From: Flavobacterium sp. HJ-32-4
Lineage (GTDB): Bacteria; Bacteroidota; Bacteroidia; Flavobacteriales; Flavobacteriaceae
Assembly: GCF_022532105.1 (NCBI RefSeq)
Contig: NZ_CP092832.1
Location: 1,240,001-1,304,000 of the forward strand
Reading direction: 5' to 3'
DNA: 64,000 nt
This document shows positions 25,598 to 33,673 of this stretch, piece after piece. The translations under genes and the position numbers were made by a program. The notes below the pieces were generated by a model. The model was not told where the DNA came from, made no database searches, and saw nothing but the letters and a program-made list of their open reading frames with translations. Within the stretch, counting starts at the first letter, position 1. Each line of letters starts with the position of its first letter.

Positions 25598-26182
25598 TCG
25601 CGTCGTTACACAGTGGAAAATCGACGCCTATCTGATACTCTCCATGCACGGTAATCTGATACCGGAACGTCGGAGATCGGATAGTTATGTCTTGCAACCA
25701 ATCGCAAAACGATAGGTGGGAGGGGCTTTATGTATGATGAGCGTTTCATTGGACGTCGCAACGAAAAAGCTGTGTTTTTAGGTTGTAGTGCTTCCCGCGG
25801 AAGCGGCGCAATCATTGGTCGGGCAGGCTGTCCCGAGCGACGTGCTACGTACCTATAAAATTGCACGAAATCAAAAGAATGGTAAAGGAAGAGGCTTACC
25901 ACCTCGATGATTAGCGGACATTGTTTCATCGATGTCTATCTGACGGATTTTATCTGCGTTTTCGGACAACGGCTTGCAGATGGGGTACCGAACCAGCACG
26001 AACAGGTGGTTCTGCTGCCATGGTAAACAACGTCAACCATCACAAGAAGATGCCACACTTCCTGGGATTATTTTGTGGCGTTCTGGGAACTACCTGGGTT
26101 TCCAGAAGTAAGGATCAGGAAAACAGTTATCAACCTGTCATTTCTAACCAACACATACGGAATGACGTAATATTTTGTAATT
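25598..26182. other. 585-base stretch without a supportable gene
   Basis: Open frames here are short, overlap each other on opposite strands and have no signal peptide, motif or plausible promoter. The composition resembles the GC-richer host rather than the AT-richer genes that follow. It may be decayed coding DNA, but no parent gene can be named. Confidence 0.5.
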
Positions 26183-26662
26183 ATGAGAAAAATAGTTTTT
26201 AGCTTACTTGCTATTTTGTATTTTGGATTCAACGGCTATTCACAAGACAGAGCGGAAGGAGATTTGACCCCTCTTGTCGTAATGGAAAATTCTAACGAAG
26301 CCTCGTTGAAGCTTTCATGCACAAAGGTGAATGTAGGATTGAATATTTTGATCGCCTGGGTGTCGGCTGATGTTTATATTGCATGTGGATTTCCTCCGAA
26401 TCAAGCGTATCCAACGGGTTGTATGCCGGTAAGTGAAAAAATGTGTAAGGCAATCGAAGATATGCAACCGCAAAAAACCAATTATGCCTTAAACATAAAG
26501 GACTTTTTCAAAGATGTTGATATACGTAAGGTGACCGAATTGGAAATTACAAAAAGCGATCAATGGTTAGACGATAGCGGCGAAACGGTCACCATCAGGC
26601 TCGGTAAATACCCAGTCGACCCGGAGGGTTACTTTAACTTAGAGATTGTAAAAACGAGGTAA
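26183..26662 (+). CDS. exported protein of unknown function, 159 residues
   Basis: It starts MRKIVFSLLAILYFGFNGYS, a clear signal peptide, cut before QDRAEGD. The mature protein has four cysteines (KLSCTK, YIACGFPP, PTGCMPV, EKMCKA), possibly two disulfide bonds, and a C-terminal half with alternating strands (VTELEITKSDQWLDD, ETVTIRLGKY). No family is recognised. Codon use is visibly more AT-rich than in the neighbouring core genes. It lies seven bases before an RDD-family membrane gene and 460 bases before another short exported protein, so the three probably form one operon inside the island. Confidence 0.75.
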   Translation: MRKIVFSLLAILYFGFNGYSQDRAEGDLTPLVVMENSNEASLKLSCTKVNVGLNILIAWVSADVYIACGFPPNQAYPTGCMPVSEKMCKAIEDMQPQKTNYALNIKDFFKDVDIRKVTELEITKSDQWLDDSGETVTIRLGKYPVDPEGYFNLEIVKTR

Positions 26663-26669
26663 ATGTATT

Positions 26670-27095
26670 ATGGAAAATAGTAAAGCTAAAAGGATTTACG
26701 CGTTCATTTTTGATGTAATCATTTCAAATTTTATTGGGTTATTGTTTTTCTCGATTTTTGACATCGATGAAAATATTACGACCGGGAGACTTGAAAGTAT
26801 AGATGCGAACATACGCTACGGCCTATCCCTACAAATCGTTGTATTTCTGTTGTATAATCTAACTTTCGATTGTATCAATAAAGGTGTCACTTTTGGCAAA
26901 TTAGTATTTTCCATTAAAGTGGTACGTATTGAAAGCGGGGACGAAACGGCCGTGCTTACACGTATAGTGAGAACGATCTTAAAAATGATCAGTACCATTT
27001 TTCTCCCTGTTTCGGCGCTCCTTTATTTATATAAGGGCGTTACCATCCACGAGAGATTTTCCAGGACGAAAACTATCCGTTACCAGAAGAACTGA
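26670..27095 (+). CDS. RDD-family membrane protein
   Basis: A 141-residue protein with three predicted membrane helices: about residues 8-29 (IYAFIFDVIISNFIGLLFFS), 48-66 (LSLQIVVFLLYNLTFD) and 106-128 (MISTIFLPVSALLYLYKG). RDD hallmarks are FDVIISN in the first helix and the loop CINKGVTFGKLVFSIKVV between the second helix and the third. The family's role is unknown, though transport has been suggested for some members. Bases 26791-26918 are repeated at 28982-29109 with about nine in ten bases identical by eye and no gaps. AT-rich codon use. Probably co-transcribed with the genes on either side. Confidence 0.85.
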   Translation: MENSKAKRIYAFIFDVIISNFIGLLFFSIFDIDENITTGRLESIDANIRYGLSLQIVVFLLYNLTFDCINKGVTFGKLVFSIKVVRIESGDETAVLTRIVRTILKMISTIFLPVSALLYLYKGVTIHERFSRTKTIRYQKN

Positions 27096-27121
27096 ATGTC
27101 TGGGAAAAAGTAACCTAACGT

Positions 27122-27526
27122 ATGAAATTTATGGTGTTATTGGTAGTACTCATGGTGCTACCAATGCCCTTTTATGCACAGTCGGATTTAGACAAAGTGC
27201 TAAAAGGAGGAGAGATTCTGGTCAATGGACTGTCTTTTTTTAGTGGCGGGAAGTCCGAAAGTAAGTCCACAAATTCCAAAACAATCGAGAGCGTGTGCGT
27301 AAAGAACAAACTTGCCGAGAAGATCGTTTTTAGAATTACAGGCATGAACGAGGACGGTGACGAAGTCAAAAAAGAAATGGTAGTCCAGAAAGAGGGAAAA
27401 GAGTGCGTTTTTGAATTGCCCAAAGGCATTTATACCTATGAAATTGTATTGGCAAACAAAGAAATATTCAAAAAAGGCGAATACAAATTCAATGATGATA
27501 TCACGATTACGGTCAAGGAGGAATAA
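27122..27526 (+). CDS. exported protein of unknown function, 134 residues
   Basis: It starts MKFMVLLVVLMVLPMPFYA, a signal peptide, followed by QSDLDKVLKGGEILVNGLSF. The mature part has a Ser/Lys linker and then a small beta domain (KIVFRITGMNEDGDEVKKEM, ITITVKEE) with a single cysteine pair (SVCVKN, KECVFE). It is short and ends in strands, so it could be a small surface or periplasmic binding module; nothing more can be said. Its first about 25 codons have a decayed relative at 29413-29494. A strong hairpin terminator lies about 110 bases after the stop. Confidence 0.75.
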   Translation: MKFMVLLVVLMVLPMPFYAQSDLDKVLKGGEILVNGLSFFSGGKSESKSTNSKTIESVCVKNKLAEKIVFRITGMNEDGDEVKKEMVVQKEGKECVFELPKGIYTYEIVLANKEIFKKGEYKFNDDITITVKEE

Positions 27527-27638
27527 ACAATGCGGCCAGTATCTACCTGGCTAATCACATAATTCCGTTGCATAACCTCCGGAAACCGATTGTTCGAGAA
27601 ATGCACAGGAAACCCCTTACTGTAACTGTGTAGAAGTG

Positions 27639-27668
27639 AACCCGGCATTATAGGATGCCGGGTTTTTT
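27639..27668 (+). terminator. intrinsic terminator of the RDD operon
   Basis: AACCCGGCAT and ATGCCGGGTT form a 10-base perfect stem around TATAGG, followed by T-rich sequence. The bases just before it (GTGAACCCGGC) are repeated before the terminator at 29495. Confidence 0.88.
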
Positions 27669-27845
27669 ACCCTCAACCCATGTCGTCCGAAATCAAATGG
27701 CGTTTCGGCACGCCTCATAAAAAACGGCGCTGAAGCGTAACCGAAAAAGCATGACGATACCACCTAGAGATTTGGATTAGGTTGGGCAGCCGCCGTAAGG
27801 TTTCGGGTGACTGATTTCAAGCGATTCAGCAACGAGGCTATTTGA

Positions 27846-27974
27846 CTAAAAGTAGTGCACATCCTGTTGTTGGTCCTTTCGAAACCGGACGAGGTCATGC
27901 TGGTGGACAAATCGACCTACATCCGCCGCAAAGGCAAGGCACCGCGCGACTATGCCATTTATAAAGCGTTTTAA
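27846..27974 (+). pseudogene. orphan C-terminal coding fragment
   Basis: A 42-codon open stretch without a good start codon ends in TAA. Its translation ends DEVMLVDKSTYIRRKGKAP followed by RDYAIYKAF, which reads like the end of a real protein, and its codons are GC-rich like the core genome, unlike the island genes around it. I cannot name the parent. It may be the remains of a gene cut by the island. Confidence 0.35.
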
Positions 27975-28036
27975 AGTCGGACAAGCCGAAACAGCGACTT
28001 ATTTCTGAAAGTAGGCATTAAACTAACTTATTTAAC

Positions 28037-28819
28037 ATGAAAAAATTATTTTTGAAGTTCAACGAGAATCGCATCACAAAAAGCAAGTCCATGTTACTGG
28101 TTTGTTGCCTTGTTTCGGTTTTTGGCCTTACTTCTTGCGACGCTACGTCGGATAAGATGGCAAATCAGGAGTCAAAAACGATGTCCTACCGCTTAAGTCC
28201 TAAATCAGGTGAAGCAGCGATCTATTCGTTCCGTGGTCAAACAGAGTTTAGGATTACGGAAGATGACATTGAGGGTAAAGAGCTTACTGCATATTTCGTT
28301 GACGGGGGGAGAGTGAATTTCGTGGTTTTCCAGAATGCAGATTTCCAGGAAAGTCTGGAAGACGGTCTTTACGATATTGACGTCTATGCACATGGCGTAA
28401 CGCTTTTCAACCAAGTCACTAAAAACAGTATTTTTATCGGAATCGATGACGCCACCTCTTTATCCCTTCTTGAGAATATCGGCAGTGGCAATTTCGATTC
28501 GGTCAATACATCAGGCGCCGGTTTTGTGTTCAATTGGGGGACTTCCGAGACGTATCAGGGTAAAGACTTAAAAAGTATAAAAGAATCCGGAACGACAACA
28601 TTGAGGGTTCTCCATTCGCTCGTAAAGGATATAACGGTTTCTGGCGACGATGACTGTGACAGTGGTGGTGAAGGATCTAGCTCTTGTTCTACGACCGTAT
28701 CGGGAGCATCTCAGTCGCACGGCTGTTCCGTAAGTTGTAAAACAGGTTATTATGCGTGTTGTTCGAAGGGGGGATTCCTTACATCAGAATCTTGTAAGTG
28801 CAAAAAGGAAAAGAAGTAA
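28037..28819 (+). CDS. predicted lipoprotein with a cysteine-rich C-terminal tail
   Basis: A 260-residue protein of unknown family. An unusually long N-terminal region leads to a hydrophobic stretch and lipobox (SVFGLTSC), so it would be lipid-anchored. Residues about 50-200 look like a beta-rich domain (IYSFRGQTEFRITEDDIEGK, FVVFQNADFQESLEDGLYD). The last about 57 residues contain eight cysteines: after DDDC and SSSC come HGCSVSCKTGYYACC and SESCKCKKEKK. This compact cysteine pattern suggests a small disulfide-stabilised or metal-binding knot on an acidic, Gly/Ser-rich stalk. No modifying enzyme lies nearby. Codon use is AT-richer than in the core genes. Confidence 0.75.
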   Translation: MKKLFLKFNENRITKSKSMLLVCCLVSVFGLTSCDATSDKMANQESKTMSYRLSPKSGEAAIYSFRGQTEFRITEDDIEGKELTAYFVDGGRVNFVVFQNADFQESLEDGLYDIDVYAHGVTLFNQVTKNSIFIGIDDATSLSLLENIGSGNFDSVNTSGAGFVFNWGTSETYQGKDLKSIKESGTTTLRVLHSLVKDITVSGDDDCDSGGEGSSSCSTTVSGASQSHGCSVSCKTGYYACCSKGGFLTSESCKCKKEKK

Positions 28820-28950
28820 TCTTATTTTTCGGAGGCTTGAAGGCGTCCGACTCCAATTAGAGTGTGTCTTCCTAATTTTAGTGTGTTTAGTCGATTTTCG
28901 CTCCGAGAGTCGTCACTCTATTTAGTTATTTAAAAAGTGTAAGGACCATC

Positions 28951-29145
28951 ATGGGAAGCACTAATATCAAGACTGTGAGATTTGAAAGTTTAGATGCGAA
29001 CATACGCGACGGCCTGTTTCTACAAACCGTTGTATCTCTATTGTATAACCTAACTTTCGACTGTATCAATAAAGGTGTCTCTTTTGGCAAATTAGTATTT
29101 TCCATTAAATACCGATATAAGATAGGCGTGCTGAGCGGTGTTTAG
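28951..29145 (+). pseudogene. truncated copy of the RDD-family gene
   Basis: The 64-codon frame carries VRFESLDANIRDGLFLQTVV and CINKGVSFGKLVFSIK, which match the middle of the RDD gene at 26670-27095. The first and last membrane helices are missing. Bases 28982-29109 align without gaps to 26791-26918 with about 11 differences in 128. After the match the frame ends in unrelated residues (YRYKIGVLSGV). A functional RDD protein is not possible from this piece. Confidence 0.8.
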
Positions 29146-29184
29146 TGCAAACTCGGACGTCCTTCGAAGAAAAACTTGAGAAGC

Positions 29185-29385
29185 ATGAAACAAAAAGAGA
29201 GTTATATAATCGCCGCGGTTGGTATCGGTTTGGTGCTAATAAAAGTAGCCTATTACATATTGGCGTTGGGCTTTGACAATAGGATTGATTCACTGCGCGA
29301 CGTTTCTGATGACTTGGGTTTTTTCTTTTTGATTTACGTTACGATTAAGTACATCGGTTTGTTGCGTGGGGAAAAAGAAAAGTAA
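29185..29385 (+). CDS. small two-helix membrane protein, 66 residues
   Basis: From ATG 29185 the protein reads MKQKESYIIAAVGIGLVLIK and has two hydrophobic helices, about residues 7-28 and 44-60 (DLGFFFLIYVTIKYIGLL), joined by a polar loop (DNRIDSLRDVSDD), and ends in RGEKEK. No family is recognised. A TTG nine bases upstream is in frame. It lies between the truncated RDD copy and the remnant of the third island gene, in the place where the original operon has no gene, so it is not part of the duplicated segment. Confidence 0.55.
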   Translation: MKQKESYIIAAVGIGLVLIKVAYYILALGFDNRIDSLRDVSDDLGFFFLIYVTIKYIGLLRGEKEK

Positions 29386-29412
29386 ATCAACTTATGGAAA
29401 TCGCTATTCTTG

Positions 29413-29494
29413 AGGGGAGCCTTATTCACGCTGTCGCCATCCCTTAATCCCCAGTCTGGTCTCGGCAAAGTGCTTAAGGGAGGAGAAATTCGTG
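29413..29494 (+). pseudogene. remnant of a second copy of the 27122 exported-protein gene
   Basis: The frame includes QSGLGKVLKGGEI, which parallels QSDLDKVLKGGEI just after the signal peptide of the gene at 27122-27526. The signal-peptide part is degraded (TLSPSLNP in place of PMPFYA), there is no start, and the frame runs straight into the GTGAACCCGGC and hairpin that also follow the original gene. So the body of this copy appears deleted. Confidence 0.65.
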
Positions 29495-29527
29495 AACCCG
29501 GCAGTCCATTTTGCCGGGTTTTTCTTA
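29495..29527 (+). terminator. intrinsic terminator at the right end of the island
   Basis: AACCCGGCA and TGCCGGGTT form a 9-base stem with an eight-base loop, followed by a T-rich run. It resembles the terminator at 27639 and overlaps the 3' end of the convergent T9SS cargo gene. Confidence 0.8.
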
Positions 29528-30538
29528 TTTTTTCAAGACCTTCCGTACCACAGAATGGTCGCCTGTCTGTATGGTCACTACATACATACCCGTGGGCAAC
29601 GTCGTCATGTCAACGGATGACCGCCCTGTTGTGCGCATCACTTCCCTTCCTGTAGCGTCGACCACCACGATGGATGTAACCGAAACGGCACTATGTATTT
29701 GCAGTTCGTTCACCACCGGATTCGGGCTCACGCTAATGGGTGAGGGGCCCATGACCGACGGTGCCGACAAAAACGCCGCTTCTGCCGCCTCATAGACGGT
29801 CGTATCCTGGTTGATACCCAGTAAGGCGATGTTGATTTGCGTTCGGGTCGACTTGAATAGCGGCCATCTGTCTTCTTCCCGATAGTAGCGATAGGTCGTT
29901 TGCACGTAGGTGCCGACGTTGCCGAAGCCGGGGTAGGTCACCTGTAGCGTTTCGACGGATTTTAGGCGCCCGACCACCACCGCGTCATACGTCGGAAAAT
30001 TGTTGGTCATTGTGCCATAGGCATCGTATTCGGTAATCATCGTACCTGAAAAGGTGCCAGCGTAAGCACCGTACACATAACTTCCCGCTGTCGTGTCGAC
30101 CGTCAGATCGCCATAGGCTTTAGGGAAAGCACCGACTTCAGGCGTGTCACTATATACTAGGGAAATGGCAGGTGTAATGTTTGCCAGCGTATAGCGTCCC
30201 TCTTCCGACGTATAGACCGTGCTTGTGACCACCGTCGACGCCATGTTCATACCGGTAGTGACCATTTCCACGCCCGGATAATCGGCGGATTCGTTGCTGG
30301 TGGCGCTGCGGTTATAATAGTGCGTCGCGAGTTCCGGAATTTCGATCGACGTGAAATTCCAGACTTTATCGAAACCGGCCGGCCCTTCGTCAAGTCCCGT
30401 TGGGTTGATTATATGGTAATTCCGAAAGTTGTAACCGTCCCACCATTCCAACATACTGTTCCCGCCGTTCAGCATTGTAATCGGCGGTTGGGCGAAAGAC
30501 GAAGAGGCGATAAATAGCAGAAGTAGTAATCGTTTCAT
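29525..30538 (-). CDS. T9SS type A cargo protein of unknown activity
   Basis: A 337-residue secreted protein. The signal peptide is MKRLLLLLFIASSSFA. The central about 230 residues are a beta-rich region with no recognised catalytic motif (MLEWWDGYNFRNYHIINP, then WNFTSIEIPELATHYYNRS). The last about 75 residues are a type A sorting domain: SPISVSPNPVVNELQIHS, VVVDATGREVMRTTG, TLPTGMYVVTIQTGDHSVV and the basic end RKVLKK. It would be exported by Sec, passed through the type IX system and anchored on the cell surface or released. An ATG 20 codons upstream is out of place because it overlaps the pruA terminator. Confidence 0.9.
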   Translation of the reverse strand: MKRLLLLLFIASSSFAQPPITMLNGGNSMLEWWDGYNFRNYHIINPTGLDEGPAGFDKVWNFTSIEIPELATHYYNRSATSNESADYPGVEMVTTGMNMASTVVTSTVYTSEEGRYTLANITPAISLVYSDTPEVGAFPKAYGDLTVDTTAGSYVYGAYAGTFSGTMITEYDAYGTMTNNFPTYDAVVVGRLKSVETLQVTYPGFGNVGTYVQTTYRYYREEDRWPLFKSTRTQINIALLGINQDTTVYEAAEAAFLSAPSVMGPSPISVSPNPVVNELQIHSAVSVTSIVVVDATGREVMRTTGRSSVDMTTLPTGMYVVTIQTGDHSVVRKVLKK

Positions 30539-30565
30539 AGGCGGAAGTTTCATCAAATATAGGCA

Positions 30566-30594
30566 ATAAAAAAGCCCGTTACCTCGTAACGGAC
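30566..30594 (-). terminator. intrinsic terminator after pruA
   Basis: On the minus strand GTCCGTTAC and GTAACGGGC form a 9-base stem around GAG, followed by six T. It separates pruA from the T9SS cargo gene downstream. Confidence 0.88.
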
Positions 30595-30617
30595 TCATTA
30601 TTTGGATGTTGTAAAAA

Positions 30618-32243
30618 TTATCCTAAGAACGGATACCGGTAGTCTTCTGGCGTCACAAACGTTTCTTTAATAGTTCGTGGCGACACCCAACGTAACAGGT
30701 TCTGCATCGAACCGGCCTTGTCGTTTGTGCCCGAAGCCCGTGCGCCGCCAAACGGCTGCATACCCACGACAGCCCCGGTAGGTTTGTCGTTAATGTAAAA
30801 GTTACCTGCTGAATTCACCAATGCCGTAGTCGCTTCCGCGATTGCATAGCGGTCCTGGCTGAAGACGGCGCCGGTCAGGGCATATTCCGACGTACCGTCA
30901 ACCAGTTTCAGGGTTTCGGCCCACTTGGCGTCTTCGTATACGTAAATCGTCACCACCGGTCCGAACAACTCGGTTTCCATGGTCGTATATTTCGGGTTCG
31001 TTGTTACAATAACCGTAGGCTCGATGAACCATCCTTTGGATTTATCGTAGCCGCCACCCACGATGATTTCGGCATCCGCATCCTGTTTCGCCTGGTCAAT
31101 ATATTTGGCCAACTTATCAAATGACGCTTCATGAATCACGGCCGTCACGAAATTCGACATATCCTCAGGCGATCCCTGCTTCATCGATTTGACATCGGCG
31201 ATCAGTTGCTCTTTCACAGCCGGCCACATACTTTGCGGGATGTAAGCCCGTGAGGCCGCTGAACATTTCTGTCCCTGGAACTCAAAACCACCCCGTGTGA
31301 TGCCCGTCACCACCTGGCGCACGTTGGCACTCGGGTGGGCTAATACGAAGTCTTTGCCTCCGGTTTCGCCCACAATACGCGGATAGGTTTTATAGGTATG
31401 GATGTTTTCCCCGACTTTCTTCCACAGTTCCTTGAAGACGAAAGTTGAACCGGTGTAGTGGATGCCCGCGAAATCCGGACTCGCCAACAGTGTATCCGAA
31501 ATCATGACCGGGTCACCGAATACGACGTTGATAACGCCATCCGGAACACCGGCTTCCTTGAATACATCCAGGATGATCTTAGCCGAAAATACCTGGCTGT
31601 CGCTGGGTTTCCACACGACCACATTACCCATCATCGCGACGCATGACGGCAGGTTGGCCGCGATTGCCGTGAAATTGAATGGTGTAATAGCGTATACAAA
31701 CCCTTCGAGTGGGCGGTATTCGACACGGTCCCAAGTCGAGGAATCCGACTTCGGCTGGTCGTTATAAATCTGCGTCATGAACTCCACGTTATAACGTAGG
31801 AAGTCAATCAACTCACATGCCGCGTCTATTTCCGCCTGGTGGATCGTCTTCGACTGTCCGATCATCGTCGCCGCGTTGATGCGGGCGCGATACGGGCCGG
31901 CAATCAGTTCGGCTGCTTTCAAAAAGATAGCCGCGCGTTGCTCCCATTGAAGGGAAGCCCACGCTTCCCGGGCTTCAAGCGCCGATGCGATGGCCTGCTC
32001 TACATGTGCTTTTTCTGCCAGGTGGTATTTCCCCACTACATGCCGGTGGTCGTGCGGCGGACGAATATCCCGGGTATTGCCGGTATAGATCCGTTCTGTC
32101 CCGATGTGCAACGGCACGTCGATGGTCTCATTCCACAGTTTTTTGTAGGCCGCCAGCACAGCCTCCCGCTCCGGACTGCCCGGCGCATACGATTTGACAG
32201 GTTCGTTCACCGCTTTCGGAACCTGGAAAAAACCTTTTGGCAT
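30618..32243 (-). CDS. pruA: L-glutamate gamma-semialdehyde (1-pyrroline-5-carboxylate) dehydrogenase
   Basis: A 541-residue NAD-dependent aldehyde dehydrogenase that completes proline breakdown to glutamate in the cytoplasm. It starts MPKGFFQVPKAVNEPVKSY. The catalytic Glu is in RIVGETGGKDFVLAHP and the nucleophile is about Cys327 in FEFQGQKCSAASRAYIP. The substrate-anchor region is near the end (KPTGAVVGMQPFGGARASG, TNDKAGS). These segments are those of the stand-alone P5C dehydrogenase of the TIGR01236 type. An ATG eight codons upstream is in frame but less likely. Monocistronic, with its own terminator. Its -33 promoter region coincides with a hexamer repeat array. Confidence 0.96.
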   Translation of the reverse strand: MPKGFFQVPKAVNEPVKSYAPGSPEREAVLAAYKKLWNETIDVPLHIGTERIYTGNTRDIRPPHDHRHVVGKYHLAEKAHVEQAIASALEAREAWASLQWEQRAAIFLKAAELIAGPYRARINAATMIGQSKTIHQAEIDAACELIDFLRYNVEFMTQIYNDQPKSDSSTWDRVEYRPLEGFVYAITPFNFTAIAANLPSCVAMMGNVVVWKPSDSQVFSAKIILDVFKEAGVPDGVINVVFGDPVMISDTLLASPDFAGIHYTGSTFVFKELWKKVGENIHTYKTYPRIVGETGGKDFVLAHPSANVRQVVTGITRGGFEFQGQKCSAASRAYIPQSMWPAVKEQLIADVKSMKQGSPEDMSNFVTAVIHEASFDKLAKYIDQAKQDADAEIIVGGGYDKSKGWFIEPTVIVTTNPKYTTMETELFGPVVTIYVYEDAKWAETLKLVDGTSEYALTGAVFSQDRYAIAEATTALVNSAGNFYINDKPTGAVVGMQPFGGARASGTNDKAGSMQNLLRWVSPRTIKETFVTPEDYRYPFLG

Positions 32244-32278
32244 AGTATATTTTTTAAGGATTGTCAAAAAAAGTACCG

Positions 32279-32286
32279 CAAAGATA
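32279..32286 (-). promoter_or_regulatory. -7 promoter element of pruA
   Basis: On the minus strand this reads TATCTTTG, a perfect TAnnTTTG, 35 bases before the pruA ATG. The place where the -33 element should lie (about 32306-32311) is inside the CAGTCG array and has no TTG. Confidence 0.55.
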
Positions 32287-32292
32287 CGAATT

Positions 32293-32340
32293 CAGTCGCA
32301 GTCGCAGTCGCAGTCACAGTCCCAGTCGCAGTCGCAGTGA
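32293..32340. repeat. CAGTCG hexamer array, eight units
   Basis: Eight back-to-back six-base units, five of them exactly CAGTCG and three with one or two changes (CAGTCA, CAGTCC, CAGTGA). It begins six bases upstream of the pruA -7 element. Shorter copies of the same unit occur at 43831 and 62372. The rest of the 368-base gap 32244-32611 holds the palindrome at 32470 and no gene. Confidence 0.9.
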
Positions 32341-32469
32341 AAGTAGCATTGTGGAGAAAGGACAAGCAAGGCGCTGCGTTTGGGTGTCGTGTGGGGTGTG
32401 GTTTGGCGTTCTTTAACGGGAACCCGAAAGGGAATCCGGCGTAACCCGCGACTGCAACTGTCAAAGTGC

Positions 32470-32506
32470 CGAGACCTCAAAGGTTTTTAAAACCTTTGAG
32501 GTCTCG
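32470..32506. repeat. 37-base palindromic element, copy 1
   Basis: A perfect inverted repeat with 18-base arms and a single central base. The arm reads CGAGACCTCAAAGGTTTT. There is no T-run on either side, so it is not a typical terminator. The core recurs at 38421 and in weaker form at 43553. Confidence 0.9.
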
Positions 32507-32611
32507 AAGGTAGCCTTCTGGCCGGAAAAAGAGGTACGGAAAAACCGTAACAATTGTTAAAATAATCGCCCTTTCCAGTGCTTAACGCAAATCGTCGTAT
32601 TTTTAAGCTAC

Positions 32612-33673
32612 ATGGTTCCAAAGCCCCCTCTTCTTGCATTCGACGACAAAGGCATTTACTGCGCCCAGGCCGGCGTATACCTCGATCCGTGGCGCCCGGT
32701 TGACAAGGCCATCATCACCCATGGCCATTCCGACCACGCCCGTTGGGGGCATCAATCCTATATCACCCACCATGACAACGTGCCCATTATCCGCCACCGA
32801 CTCGGGGACATCTGCGTGACCGGAAAAGCGTGGAACGAAACCTTTACGATCAACGGCGTGACGTTTTCACTACATCCCGCAGGGCATATCGTCGGATCAT
32901 CGCAGGTGCGGGTCGAATACAAAGGGGAAGTATGGGTATTCACCGGCGATTATAAAACCGAAGACGACGGACTGGCCGTGCCCTACGAGCCCGTTAAATG
33001 TCATACCTTCATTACGGAATGCACCTTCGGACTGCCCGCTTTTAACTGGGTGCCGCAGGCACAGGTGTTCCAGGATATCAACAGTTGGTGGGCCGAGAAC
33101 CAGGCGGAAGGACGTACGTCGGTTTTGTTTGGCTATACCCTCGGGAAAGCACAACGCCTCATCCGCCACCTCGACACCTCGATCGGGAAAATCTATACCC
33201 ATGGCGCGGTAGAGAATATGAACGAAGTCATCCGTCGCATCGCCTGGCTGCCCGAAACCACCCGCATCACGCAGCTCACCAAAAAGGAAGAACTACTCGG
33301 GAACATTGTCATCGCACCGCCCTCGGCGCATGGCAGCACCTGGATCCGGAAAATGGCCCCTTTCGTCACTGGCACCGCTTCCGGTTGGATGGCCTTCCGG
33401 GGTGCCCGCCGCCGCCGCGCCATCGACAAAGGATTCGTCATGAGTGACCATTGCGATTGGTATTCCCTTCTGGATTCCATCAAAGCGACGGGCTGCGAAA
33501 AGGTCATCGCCACTCACGGCTATTCCGACATTTTCTCGCGCTACCTACGCGAGTTGGGCTACGATGCCCGCACCGCCCACACCCAATACGAAGGCGAATC
33601 AGGGGAACTTGAGGCGCGCGACAACGAGGCCGTCGATACCGAACCGGCCGCACCAACCGAATCGACGGCATGA
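32612..33673 (+). CDS. ligase-associated MBL-fold DNA exonuclease
   Basis: A 353-residue metallo-beta-lactamase-fold nuclease with a beta-CASP-like insert, of the kind encoded next to bacterial ATP-dependent ligases (TIGR04122). The metal site HGHSDH is at residues 37-42; further ligands are in HPAGHIVGSSQV and FTGDYKTEDDG, and FVMSDHCDWYSLL with VIATHGYSD carry the beta-CASP His residues. It should trim DNA ends with divalent metal ions. It is the first of four genes joined by ATGA overlaps, so a DNA end-processing and sealing role in the repair complex is a good inference. The start MVPKPPLLAFDDKG follows the AT-rich promoter region. Confidence 0.93.
   Translation: MVPKPPLLAFDDKGIYCAQAGVYLDPWRPVDKAIITHGHSDHARWGHQSYITHHDNVPIIRHRLGDICVTGKAWNETFTINGVTFSLHPAGHIVGSSQVRVEYKGEVWVFTGDYKTEDDGLAVPYEPVKCHTFITECTFGLPAFNWVPQAQVFQDINSWWAENQAEGRTSVLFGYTLGKAQRLIRHLDTSIGKIYTHGAVENMNEVIRRIAWLPETTRITQLTKKEELLGNIVIAPPSAHGSTWIRKMAPFVTGTASGWMAFRGARRRRAIDKGFVMSDHCDWYSLLDSIKATGCEKVIATHGYSDIFSRYLRELGYDARTAHTQYEGESGELEARDNEAVDTEPAAPTESTA

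Larger units (their letters stand above)
27527..28036. other. 510-base gap with a terminator and a coding fragment
   Basis: Holds a terminator at 27639-27668 and an orphan coding tail at 27846-27974. The remainder shows no other supportable gene. Composition shifts from AT-rich to GC-rich and back, which suggests that pieces of different origin were joined. Confidence 0.5.

Noticed and set aside
25606..26202. Two overlapping frames of about 100 codons on opposite strands
   Set aside because: No start context, signal or motif; each looks random.
32293..32340. Possible attachment site or CRISPR
   Set aside because: A simple hexamer array with no spacers and no nearby integrase; better described as a microsatellite-like repeat.
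32470..32506. Palindrome as a terminator for pruA or the ligase operon
   Set aside because: It lies upstream of both genes and has no T-run; the same core recurs elsewhere.
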